DNA from: CAZAKO01 sp964546145
GTDB taxonomy: Bacteria; Fidelibacterota; UBA2242
Direction of reading: 5' to 3'
NCBI GenBank assembly: GCA_964546145.1
Contig: CAZJIU010000013.1
Coordinates: forward strand, 1-39,789
Length of the DNA stretch: 39,789 nucleotides
In this document: positions 1 through 7,007 of the stretch, piece after piece
How positions within the stretch are numbered: position 1 is the stretch's first letter
How the letters are laid out: each line of letters starts with the position of its first letter
Program-made: the position numbers and the translations under genes
The notes under the pieces: model-generated
The model's database searches: none
What the model was told of the DNA's origin: nothing
The model's input: only the letters and a program-made list of their open reading frames with translations

Positions 1-1617
1 TTTGCCATCTGCTTTAGCCAGCCGTTTACCCACTCCAACTGGCGGGGTCTTAAGCTCTAAGGAGGTCACTTCCACACCATCCAATAGAGTCCGCGTGGAA
101 GTATAAGTACTGCCATCGGCAGGTGAACTAATCGTTTGTTGATCACCAAAACGGAATTTAACCGCTGCTAATGCGGCTGTCTGGCTGCCGCTGCTGGCAA
201 CATCAACAACATTCTCTCCATTCGTATTACTAATCAGAGTAACCGTGAAACCCTGCCCATCCGCAACTGCCTGCCCAACCTGGGTAAGCGCAATCCAGTC
301 AGACGAATCATTATTGACGGTAAAAGTTTTGAAATAAACCTCATCATTATCGGTATCTGTTAGAGTAACCACTAATCGGTCGGTCTCGATAGCACCGCCA
401 TCACCCAAATCGGCATCGGCACCATTTAAAGCAGCGTCATAGAATTCAATTACCGGTTTATTCGTGCCCTCGATCGGACACATGACAACATCATTTTTAC
501 TAATAGCTTCGATAATTGTAAAGGATCCCCATACCTGACCGGGTCCGATAGGTACCGAACAGCTGGTGTGAATTTCGCAGTCAAAATCACACCAACAGCA
601 ATGACCGCCTGCACACGTCCATAAATTTATTTTGGGACCCATAGCTTGCTTATTTTGGACTCCATAGAATTCGAATTCAGCTCCGGGTTGAACCTCACCC
701 CAGAATAGATTATTACATTTGTTATCCTTAACCTTTATCCATTTTGTCTCTGTTCCGTTATATTGAAGCTTTAAATATTTCATCTGACCGATGTCTTCAT
801 CGGGACAGACACCGCAATCATCGCCACCACTGCTGCTCTCCAGAGCGCAGGCAACGTCGTAGACCACATATTTAGTTTCTTCAGGATTCAGTTGTTCAAC
901 CCAGTAACCATCCCAGACCGCTAAGTTACCACCATCTGCCATATTGTAAGGTATATATTGATCGCCGCTATCGCTTAGCGCCCAACGATAGGCATATTGC
1001 GAAACCAGTCCCATGGTTACTGCCTGTGACAAAGTCAATTCCTGAGTGCTATTTACCCGGAATTGGGCATTAGCCCAATCAATCGGATAAAGAAAAGGAT
1101 TGCCAACCATGGTGATACCTGGGTATTCGTGCCCCTGTTCTGTCTGAGGCGAATCAATCACTACATAGACTGGTTCTGTGACTTGATTTCCGGTTAAGGA
1201 AAAATCCGTGACAGTATTCTCCGAACTTTGTTGAAGCCAAAAACCATAACCGGGTTCGATAGCATGCGGATTACCTTGCTCGGCTTTTTCGGAATTATAT
1301 GCCTGAGATTCATGATCCCAGACATATTCCATTTCACCATAGCGAAAATAGGTATGGTCAGCAATATTCCAGCGTGAGAAACGCCACCATTCACCGGCGC
1401 CGCCAATTCCAAATATCGGTCCCAAAACAGAGTCAGGATTATTCTCATCAAATTCCAAAGGAAAACTGATCAAAACCATGCGTAACTTGGGAAATCCCTC
1501 ATAAATCACGGATTGTTGCTGCGCCATAACCAAGCTAAACAGGAATATCAATCCGACTAGGAAAATTGGTAAATATTTTTTCTTTTCCATCTTGAATCTT
1601 TCTTTTTTGGATTTCAT
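1..1617 (-). CDS. Large secreted protein, partial (C-terminus beyond window)
   Basis: The reading frame is open from about 1617 to the window edge, so at least 539 residues are visible and the 3' end is missing. The N-terminus has a basic stretch and a hydrophobic signal peptide (PIFLVGLIFLFSLVMAQQQ). Residues ~35-250 resemble the beta-rich tail regions common in FCB secreted proteins (GNPFLYPIDW, WDGYWVEQL). Residues ~270-380 form a Cys-rich module with CGVCPDE, HCCWC and the pattern IHTSCSVPIGPG, which resembles a beta-sandwich domain of surface proteins (DUF7467-like). The distal part is Asp/Asn/Thr-rich and beta-like. ATG at 1617 has an AAAAGG site 7 nt upstream; ATG at 1590 is an in-frame alternative giving a cleaner signal peptide. 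It lies 42 bp after the small peptide gene and is probably cotranscribed with it. Surface or extracellular location is inferred; no enzymatic motif is visible. Confidence 0.75.
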   Translation of the reverse strand, partial: MKSKKERFKMEKKKYLPIFLVGLIFLFSLVMAQQQSVIYEGFPKLRMVLISFPLEFDENNPDSVLGPIFGIGGAGEWWRFSRWNIADHTYFRYGEMEYVWDHESQAYNSEKAEQGNPHAIEPGYGFWLQQSSENTVTDFSLTGNQVTEPVYVVIDSPQTEQGHEYPGITMVGNPFLYPIDWANAQFRVNSTQELTLSQAVTMGLVSQYAYRWALSDSGDQYIPYNMADGGNLAVWDGYWVEQLNPEETKYVVYDVACALESSSGGDDCGVCPDEDIGQMKYLKLQYNGTETKWIKVKDNKCNNLFWGEVQPGAEFEFYGVQNKQAMGPKINLWTCAGGHCCWCDFDCEIHTSCSVPIGPGQVWGSFTIIEAISKNDVVMCPIEGTNKPVIEFYDAALNGADADLGDGGAIETDRLVVTLTDTDNDEVYFKTFTVNNDSSDWIALTQVGQAVADGQGFTVTLISNTNGENVVDVASSGSQTAALAAVKFRFGDQQTISSPADGSTYTSTRTLLDGVEVTSLELKTPPVGVGKRLAKADGK

Positions 1618-1659
1618 ACTCTAGCCTTTTACTTATTTCAATTTTTAATTAATCAGCTA

Positions 1660-1797
1660 TCATAGCGGTGGCGGTGGCTCATCGGTCAAAATGTTGGTTT
1701 GCAAATCAATGACAATTTCCCGCTTCTGAATGATGCAAGGTGCTGTGTAAGGTAATTTTTCTTGCACTTCTTCAATTTTTGGTTGTTTTTCATCCAT
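1660..1797 (-). CDS. 45-residue peptide, possible modified-peptide (RiPP-like) precursor
   Basis: This short ORF starts with ATG at 1797 behind a clear GAGGG site 7 nt upstream and ends in TGA. The predicted peptide begins with an acidic/basic hydrophilic segment (MDEKQPKIEEVQEKL). Next come YTAPCII, an alternating charged/hydrophobic strand (REIVIDLQTNIL) and the C-terminus TDEPPPPL. A YxxPx[LI] motif after a charged start is seen in leader peptides bound by PqqD-like recognition domains, for example those of lasso peptides. There is no lasso-type core, and no modifying enzyme lies within the window. There is no signal peptide; one Cys is present. The gene lies between a 266-bp spacer and a large secreted protein gene on the same strand. 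It could also be a small unmodified regulatory or structural protein. The coding call rests on the RBS, the clean frame and the non-random composition. Confidence 0.55.
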   Translation of the reverse strand: MDEKQPKIEEVQEKLPYTAPCIIQKREIVIDLQTNILTDEPPPPL

Positions 1798-2063
1798 AAT
1801 TAAACCCTCTTTATTATGTTGATAAAAACTAACGGATTAAAAATAAATCAACATTGTCTTAATTAACATTATTTATCTGACTTCAAAAAGCTTCTGTTAA
1901 GTAATTTATATTTATCTATATATTCTTGGGTGACAATTGTCATAAAAATATCGAAAAAAGTGATCAATTTTGCCACTGACACTCATCATAAGGTTGAAAA
2001 GACTGACCGATAATACAGCTAACTTCTTGAGTAATTGTTGAAACAATAGGAGCATTTTAACGG
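1798..2063. other. AT-rich intergenic spacer
   Basis: This 266-bp region lies between the DNA methyltransferase stop and the 45-aa peptide gene. It is AT-rich and contains a perfect 12-bp palindrome at 1931-1942 and a small inverted repeat at 2034-2047 (ATTGTT/AACAAT arms). No RNA gene was recognised. A 47-codon minus-strand ORF (2055 to 1912) lacks an RBS and was not called. The spacer probably carries the promoter of the peptide plus secreted-protein unit, but no convincing -10/-35 pair stood out. Confidence 0.5.
1931..1942. promoter_or_regulatory. Perfect 12-bp palindrome, candidate operator
   Basis: TGACAATTGTCA is exactly self-complementary. It sits about 135 bp upstream of the 45-aa peptide start. 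On the minus strand its right half reads TTGTCA, a near match to a -35 box, and AT-rich TAAATA/TATAAA stretches follow, so a dimeric regulator bound here could overlap a promoter. No matching regulator gene was identified in the window. Confidence 0.3.
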
Positions 2064-2852
2064 TTAATTTGATCGGTTAATTTTCAGACGATATCTGCCG
2101 CTGCTTAGACGAGCTTTGGCAAATTCGTAATATTCAGGATTGAGCTCAAAACCAATATAGCGCCGTTTTATTTCTTTACTAATTACTGCCACTTGACCGG
2201 AACCGAGGAATGGGTCACACACTAGATCACCCTCAACACTCGAATATGCCAGGATCTTACGAATGATCTCAGCCGGCAGTTTGGTAGGAGTTTTATAATC
2301 ACCATGCCAGTATTCGCGCTGAATCACCCAGACATCCTCTTTATCCTGATAATGGAGACTGTGTCCCGAGTCGTCGCGGGCATCTTTGCGATAACGCGCA
2401 AAGGGATAGAAGCGGCGTAACTTATCGTTCTTACAGACATACAGACAATGATAATGCGAGGTCACAAACTTGCGCCGGGTGACAACCCCAAATTGATACT
2501 TCCAGATCAAATGATTGATTATGATATAGCCAATATCATCAAGCGCATTCAAGATGACCTTGAGCTGATTCCAGCCGGAGAAGACATACATACTGCCGGA
2601 ATCCTTCAGGATGCGATAAGCCGCCCGTAGCCACTGTTGCGTAAAATTTTCATAGTCTGATTGGTTGATTTCGTGATAGCCCTCAAGCACCCGCTCCGCC
2701 CGACGATGATAATTAGCTCGCTTAGCTTTGAAATCAATAGCAAAGGGAGGATCGGTAATAATTAAATCCACTACGCCCGGATCCAAGGCCAACATACCTG
2801 CCCGGCAATCCATCTGATAAATCTGATTGAAGGCTAATTTGTTACGCGGCAT
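2064..2852 (-). CDS. DNA adenine methyltransferase, beta class (N6_N4_Mtase family), orphan
   Basis: This 262-aa protein has the beta-class motif order. The catalytic motif IV, DPPF (residues 34-37, in LIITDPPFAIDF), comes first. The AdoMet-binding motif I, DPFLGSG (213-219), comes near the C-terminus and is followed by the IGFELNPEYYEFAKARL signature. The central part should hold the target-recognition region. The family transfers a methyl group from AdoMet to N6 of adenine (or N4 of cytosine) in double-stranded DNA; DPPF/DPPY favours adenine. No restriction endonuclease or specificity subunit is adjacent, so it looks like an orphan regulatory or housekeeping enzyme. The ATG at 2852 has no clear Shine-Dalgarno site. 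A strong hairpin separates it from the upstream kinase gene. Recognition sequence unknown. Confidence 0.9.
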   Translation of the reverse strand: MPRNKLAFNQIYQMDCRAGMLALDPGVVDLIITDPPFAIDFKAKRANYHRRAERVLEGYHEINQSDYENFTQQWLRAAYRILKDSGSMYVFSGWNQLKVILNALDDIGYIIINHLIWKYQFGVVTRRKFVTSHYHCLYVCKNDKLRRFYPFARYRKDARDDSGHSLHYQDKEDVWVIQREYWHGDYKTPTKLPAEIIRKILAYSSVEGDLVCDPFLGSGQVAVISKEIKRRYIGFELNPEYYEFAKARLSSGRYRLKINRSN

Positions 2853-2866
2853 TTATAAGCAATTCG

Positions 2867-2888
2867 TCGCCAAAAGCTGTTTTGGCGA
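2867..2888. repeat. Perfect 9-bp stem / 4-nt loop inverted repeat
   Basis: The arms TCGCCAAAA and TTTTGGCGA flank a 4-nt loop in the 44-bp gap between the BY-kinase stop and the methyltransferase start. On the minus-strand transcript it begins 8 nt after the kinase stop codon. It is not followed by a U-tract, so it is not a standard intrinsic terminator. It may stabilise the 3' end of the long upstream mRNA or separate the two transcripts. Confidence 0.6.
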
Positions 2889-2896
2889 GATGTATT

Positions 2897-5287
2897 TTAC
2901 TCTTTGAGCTTTTCCAGAATTTTTGAGCGTTTATGGCGTTCCCGGCGGGACTTCCTTTTTTTCTCACCGGATTCGGCATAATAATAGTAATAATGGTAGT
3001 AATAGTAATAGGAATCATAGCCGGTAGAGATACTGACGCCATTCAGGACTGCGCCAATCAGGTTAGTCTTCACCTGGGATAAAAGCTCCATTGAACGTTT
3101 CAAAATGCGCTGATCGGTAGACCCGGCTTTCACTACCAGTAAAATGGCATCGGTGATCTTCGCTAATATACTGGCATCGGTAACCGCAATAATCGGCGGA
3201 GAATCAAGAAATACCATATCGAAATCCTGCTCCATCCGCTTGACAAAATCCTTCAACTTCTGCGATGCCAATAATTCCGAGGGATTGGGCGGTACTTCAC
3301 CGCAGGTCACCACAAAAAGATTCTCAATCTGCGTCTCGCGGATGATATCATAGTCATTGAGGTCCTGAACGAGCCGGTGGGTCAATCCCGGCTGACGAGG
3401 AACATCAAAAACTTTATGCAAAATCGGTTTGCGTAAATCACCATCAATTAGCAGCACCTTCTTGTTAAGATTGGCAAAGCTAATGGCAATGTTGACGACG
3501 GTGGTGGATTTACCATCGCCGGGACCGGCGCTGGAGACAACCAGGCTATGCAGCGGATGATCCGGATTCATAAATTGAATGTTGGTGCGCAGCGAGCGGT
3601 AAGCCTCAGCAACCGTGGACTTAGGATCATAATGCGAAATCAAACGCGATTTCAGGGCATATTCCCCGTTATCCAGCCGACCAACTTTTTGGGTTTTCTG
3701 CAGCGCACTTTTAATGTCAATTGTCGGCACAATCGAGATGGCAGTCAATCCCATTTTCTGCATATCTTCGATACTGCGTACCGAATGATCAAAATATTCT
3801 TTTATGAAAGCAATGCCGAATCCGACACCCAGACCCAGGAAAAGTCCCAGCAGCAGATTCATTTTTTTCTTCGGTTTCACCGGTCTTTCAGCCGGGATTG
3901 CCGGATCAACGATCCGGATATTGCTGATCTTGCTGGCTTCGGTAATGCGCGATTCCTGATATTTGGTTTTCATCAGGATGTAGTACTTTTCATTGACCTG
4001 GCGCTCGCGATCGAGACGGGCAAATTGCAGACTCCGTTCGGGCAATTGATTTAACTTATCTGAGTATTGATCCACCAGCTGCTTATATTCTTTACTCTTC
4101 GCCTCCAGAGCAATAACTTCGACATTATTAAAAAGCACTTGCTTCATCAAATCGAGGGATATCTGGGATTGTTCGGTGGGTGATAAGCCCAGGCTGGTGA
4201 GATTCTGGGCCTCCTTAAATAAACGGGATTTGAGCTCATCTATCCGCGAATCCATGACTTTGATTGGATCGCTGGTAGGCTTATATCCCTGCACGGTCAT
4301 CGCTGTTATTTTCTCGGCTTCCATCTCGGCAATGGCCTGACGCAGCTGGTTAATTAGCGGATTAGTAGTGTTCATCGCCTCATCCACAATCCATTTTTCG
4401 CGCTCATTGAGCATTTTTTGCTGATTATCCAATTTCTGCCGGGAAACCTGAAGATCCGCTAGTGAAGTATAATAGGTTGCCTCAAAAGTAGATAGTTGAT
4501 CAATCAGTGTCTGCGCCGTTTCATCCAGTACGTAAACACCCGCCTTTTCCTGAAATTCGCGCAGCGCCTCTTCCGATCTGGTCAGATCCTTTTCAATACT
4601 CTCCAGCTGCTCTTCCAGAAAATCCTTAAGCTCCACGACCTCGCCGAGGTTATACTCCTGATCCAGATTAAAATACTCCTCAGCAATCGTGTTAGCCAGA
4701 TAAGCTGCTTCAAAGGCAACATTGGATGTTACCGTCAGGCGGATAGCTTCAGTATCACGAATTGGCTCGATTTTCATGGATCCCTTAATACCGCGCACGA
4801 TCGCCCGGTCCAGTGAATCAGCTGTCGCTACCCCGCTTTCTCCTTTTCCCATCAATAGGGTTTTAATACCCGTAGTTATGCCGCTCACAATATCCGACAA
4901 GCTGATCCCTTTCTTGGGATATTGACGACTGCCAAGGATATAGAGGCTATCGGCATAAGGCGAAGATTTTAAGCGCCTGACAACCCGCCGTGCCAGATAG
5001 TTGCTCTTCAGTACCTCAATCTCGTTATTGACTTTCATGTAATTGCCGACCCCAAAGGGATTCTGAAACAATCCTTGGGTCTGTCCTTGGCGACCAGCGA
5101 GCATTAAAAGAGTCGTGGACTCATAAACCGGGGGAGCAGTAAAGGTAAAGTAAATTGTTCCCGCCATAATCAAAAGAAACGAGATCAGAATGATCCAGCG
5201 ACCGCGGTAGATAATCCGCAGATAATCTTGCAGAGACACTTCCTTCTCCTGGAAGTCACTTTGTCTCGGCCCATTTATTTCTTGCAT
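2897..5287 (-). CDS. Wzc-type polysaccharide co-polymerase / bacterial tyrosine kinase
   Basis: At 796 aa this is the fused Wzc form. An N-terminal Wzz domain opens with a membrane segment (GRWIILISFLLIMAGTIYF, ~29-47). A long periplasmic coiled-coil region (~220-450) contains a GNVR-like part. A second membrane segment follows a Pro-rich stretch (PAERPVKPKKK). The cytoplasmic BY-kinase has Walker A GPGDGKST (~590), Walker A' LLIDGDLRKP (~618) and Walker B MVFLDSPP (~700). The C-terminus carries an extreme Tyr cluster (five Tyr, His, five Tyr) followed by a Lys/Arg-rich tail. The family autophosphorylates on clustered tyrosines and controls export and chain length of extracellular or capsular polysaccharide. 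No glycosyltransferase or Wzx/Wzy gene is adjacent, so the polysaccharide locus must be elsewhere. Last gene of the long minus-strand run, 13 bp after the flippase-like gene. Confidence 0.93.
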   Translation of the reverse strand: MQEINGPRQSDFQEKEVSLQDYLRIIYRGRWIILISFLLIMAGTIYFTFTAPPVYESTTLLMLAGRQGQTQGLFQNPFGVGNYMKVNNEIEVLKSNYLARRVVRRLKSSPYADSLYILGSRQYPKKGISLSDIVSGITTGIKTLLMGKGESGVATADSLDRAIVRGIKGSMKIEPIRDTEAIRLTVTSNVAFEAAYLANTIAEEYFNLDQEYNLGEVVELKDFLEEQLESIEKDLTRSEEALREFQEKAGVYVLDETAQTLIDQLSTFEATYYTSLADLQVSRQKLDNQQKMLNEREKWIVDEAMNTTNPLINQLRQAIAEMEAEKITAMTVQGYKPTSDPIKVMDSRIDELKSRLFKEAQNLTSLGLSPTEQSQISLDLMKQVLFNNVEVIALEAKSKEYKQLVDQYSDKLNQLPERSLQFARLDRERQVNEKYYILMKTKYQESRITEASKISNIRIVDPAIPAERPVKPKKKMNLLLGLFLGLGVGFGIAFIKEYFDHSVRSIEDMQKMGLTAISIVPTIDIKSALQKTQKVGRLDNGEYALKSRLISHYDPKSTVAEAYRSLRTNIQFMNPDHPLHSLVVSSAGPGDGKSTTVVNIAISFANLNKKVLLIDGDLRKPILHKVFDVPRQPGLTHRLVQDLNDYDIIRETQIENLFVVTCGEVPPNPSELLASQKLKDFVKRMEQDFDMVFLDSPPIIAVTDASILAKITDAILLVVKAGSTDQRILKRSMELLSQVKTNLIGAVLNGVSISTGYDSYYYYYHYYYYYAESGEKKRKSRRERHKRSKILEKLKE
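2978..3010 (-). repeat. Trinucleotide run encoding Tyr5-His-Tyr5
   Basis: Eleven consecutive codons of the kinase tail are TAT or TAC, with one CAT in the middle. The DNA is a near-tandem TAT/TAC triplet repeat in which gain or loss of triplets would keep the reading frame while changing the number of phosphorylatable tyrosines. Confidence 0.7.
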
Positions 5288-5300
5288 TTATTCCTCTTCA

Positions 5301-6311
5301 TTAATAATCGTTCTCAATCGGTAATTTTTCGAGCGTTGTGTCTTCCACGTGAATCTGGTATTTGAGAAAGAAAGCCAAACCAACAAGCGTCAGCGAGATA
5401 AAACCCACTGCATGTAAAATCACGGCGATTACCTGAGCCTGAGTCAATTCATATCCCAAATAAACTAACATCGCAATTGCCCCGGCATGGTACGTTCCTA
5501 CATATCCCGGTGCCGAGGGTACTGATATGATAACAGAAGTTACGATAAAAATCAATAAAAGGTTTTGAATTGAGAAAAAAACCTGCAGTGAGGTACCAAT
5601 CAACCAGTAAACAAAAATACTCATTAACCAGATCACCACCGTCCAGAACAGAATCAATAACCGGTGAGGCGTATTGCGGAAGGTTCGGATTCCTCGCAAA
5701 AACAGGCGCAGCGGAACGAATAGTTTATGAAATCGAGTAACGGCCAACTTGTGATTGAAATAATTTTTCAGGGTTGCCTGCTGCCATTGAAATAAAAGAT
5801 AGAAAGCGATAAAAATGAACAAAACTAATCCGGCTACTACTCCACTCCACATAATAAAGCCGGGCAGCGTTGGATAGAGTAAAACCGCTGCAACTAGAAT
5901 AATTAAAAAGGAGACCGCATCCAGCAGACGCTCGACGACAATCGTACCAAAAACCGAAATCGCCGAGAGCGAACTAATTTTGCTCAGCGAATAAGCTCGC
6001 AGAACCTCGCCCAACCGCAGCGGAAAAACATTGTTGCCGAAGTAACAAATCATTTCGGTGCCAAAGAGCTGCTTCAGCGGAATTTTCTGCAATGGCAGCA
6101 CTAGATATCGCCAGCGGATCGCCCGCAGATAAACATTGAAAATCATGACCAGCATCGCCAAAAAAAACAGACCCAAATGGGTTTGCTTTAGCGCCGCAAA
6201 GAAATCAGCAGTTTCAAATTTGCGAAAGCCAAGGTACAGACCCACAACACTGATAACCAAACCAATCAGAGTTTTATAATTAAAAAAGCGGCGCTTAGAT
6301 TCGGTACTCAT
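5301..6311 (-). CDS. Lysylphosphatidylglycerol synthase TM region / UPF0104 flippase-like membrane protein
   Basis: This 336-aa integral membrane protein has about eight hydrophobic segments and a short basic N-terminus (MSTESKRRFFNYK). The hallmark GEVLRAY of the UPF0104 (PF03706) family lies at 101-107, with a conserved NNVFPLRLGE context. A second family-typical stretch near the C-terminus reads PSAPGYVGTYHAG. The family includes the flippase part of MprF and stand-alone proteins thought to move lipids or lipid-linked sugars across the inner membrane; the substrate here is unknown. Its ATG overlaps the stop of the LolA-like gene (ATGA), suggesting translational coupling. The BY-kinase follows 13 bp later, which fits a role in envelope glycan or lipid export. 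Confidence 0.85.
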   Translation of the reverse strand: MSTESKRRFFNYKTLIGLVISVVGLYLGFRKFETADFFAALKQTHLGLFFLAMLVMIFNVYLRAIRWRYLVLPLQKIPLKQLFGTEMICYFGNNVFPLRLGEVLRAYSLSKISSLSAISVFGTIVVERLLDAVSFLIILVAAVLLYPTLPGFIMWSGVVAGLVLFIFIAFYLLFQWQQATLKNYFNHKLAVTRFHKLFVPLRLFLRGIRTFRNTPHRLLILFWTVVIWLMSIFVYWLIGTSLQVFFSIQNLLLIFIVTSVIISVPSAPGYVGTYHAGAIAMLVYLGYELTQAQVIAVILHAVGFISLTLVGLAFFLKYQIHVEDTTLEKLPIENDY

Positions 6312-6997
6312 GGTCTCAGGTCAATTATCTCCTTGCTGCCAAACTTTTGAGTATCAAATAAAGTTGCTGCCTCGGCTGGCTCGATTTTTTCTGGCTTTGC
6401 CAACCGCAATTCAGTTTTTAAATCCTGAAAATCATAATAGATCACTGATTTCAACTGAATGCTTATCTGCTCAATCATTAAATAGATTTTCTTAAAATAT
6501 TGATTTTCATTCGCAGTCTGGAGTTCGACGACTATAAGGCTATCCTTTTTGTTTGATTTAGTTATTTCCGCCTTAAAAGACTGATAGTTGCCGCTCAGCA
6601 GATTAAAAATAAAAGTCAAACTGGACTGGGGATCCAGCGTTTCCACTACTACTTGATTGTTAGTCTGGTCATAACTCCAGAGCCATTGACCATCGAAGAT
6701 AATCTCCTGTTCGGCAAAATCAACCCGGAACTGATTAACATTCGCCATATAATAGGTACCTATCAGAGATTGATAATTCTCCTGGTCACGATAATTAATT
6801 AACTCAAAATCCAGTTTAAAGGGGATTATTTTCAGATAGCAGTTGGAAAGTTGCTCAAGCAGCTCTTTGGCCGGGCTTTCGGTTGCCCTGCCAACTACGC
6901 TATAAATCGTAATCAGTAAAAAGATAATTATTTGTTTACTCGCCATATTTTTAACCCAGGCTTTAGCGGGTAATGCAAAATTTATAAGTCTCAGCAT
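6308..6997 (-). CDS. lolA: LolA-like outer-membrane lipoprotein carrier protein
   Basis: This 229-aa protein has a hydrophobic N-terminal segment (KQIIIFLLITIYSVVG) acting as a signal peptide. The mature part has LolA-like features: an early amphipathic helix (SPAKELLEQLSNCYLKI), then beta strands including YYMANVNQFRVDF, a DGQWLWSYDQTNNQVVVE turn and a C-terminal ATLFDTQKFGSKEIIDL end. Sequence conservation is moderate. LolA shuttles lipoproteins through the periplasm from LolCDE to the outer membrane. The start at 6997 lies 10 bp after the ftsK stop, with an AAGGA element somewhat far upstream; Met18 (6946) is an alternative start just before the hydrophobic core. A lolA gene directly after ftsK is a known arrangement in several phyla and supports the call. 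Confidence 0.75.
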   Translation of the reverse strand: MLRLINFALPAKAWVKNMASKQIIIFLLITIYSVVGRATESPAKELLEQLSNCYLKIIPFKLDFELINYRDQENYQSLIGTYYMANVNQFRVDFAEQEIIFDGQWLWSYDQTNNQVVVETLDPQSSLTFIFNLLSGNYQSFKAEITKSNKKDSLIVVELQTANENQYFKKIYLMIEQISIQLKSVIYYDFQDLKTELRLAKPEKIEPAEAATLFDTQKFGSKEIIDLRP

Positions 6998-7007
6998 TTA
7001 GTTTTGC

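Noticed and set aside
1194..1451. 85-codon minus-strand frame in the secreted protein region
   Set aside because: Out of frame with the longer signal-peptide-bearing frame that runs unbroken to the window edge.
1912..2055. 47-codon minus-strand ORF in the spacer before the peptide gene
   Set aside because: No RBS, no recognisable composition, and it spans the palindrome; likely chance frame in AT-rich DNA.
2064..2852. Complete restriction-modification or phage-defence system around the methyltransferase
   Set aside because: Neighbours are a polysaccharide kinase, a small peptide and a secreted protein; no nuclease, helicase or specificity gene is visible.
3548..4054. 168-codon plus-strand frame inside the BY-kinase gene
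   Set aside because: Opposite to a full-length kinase with Wzz and Walker motifs; no domain or RBS of its own.
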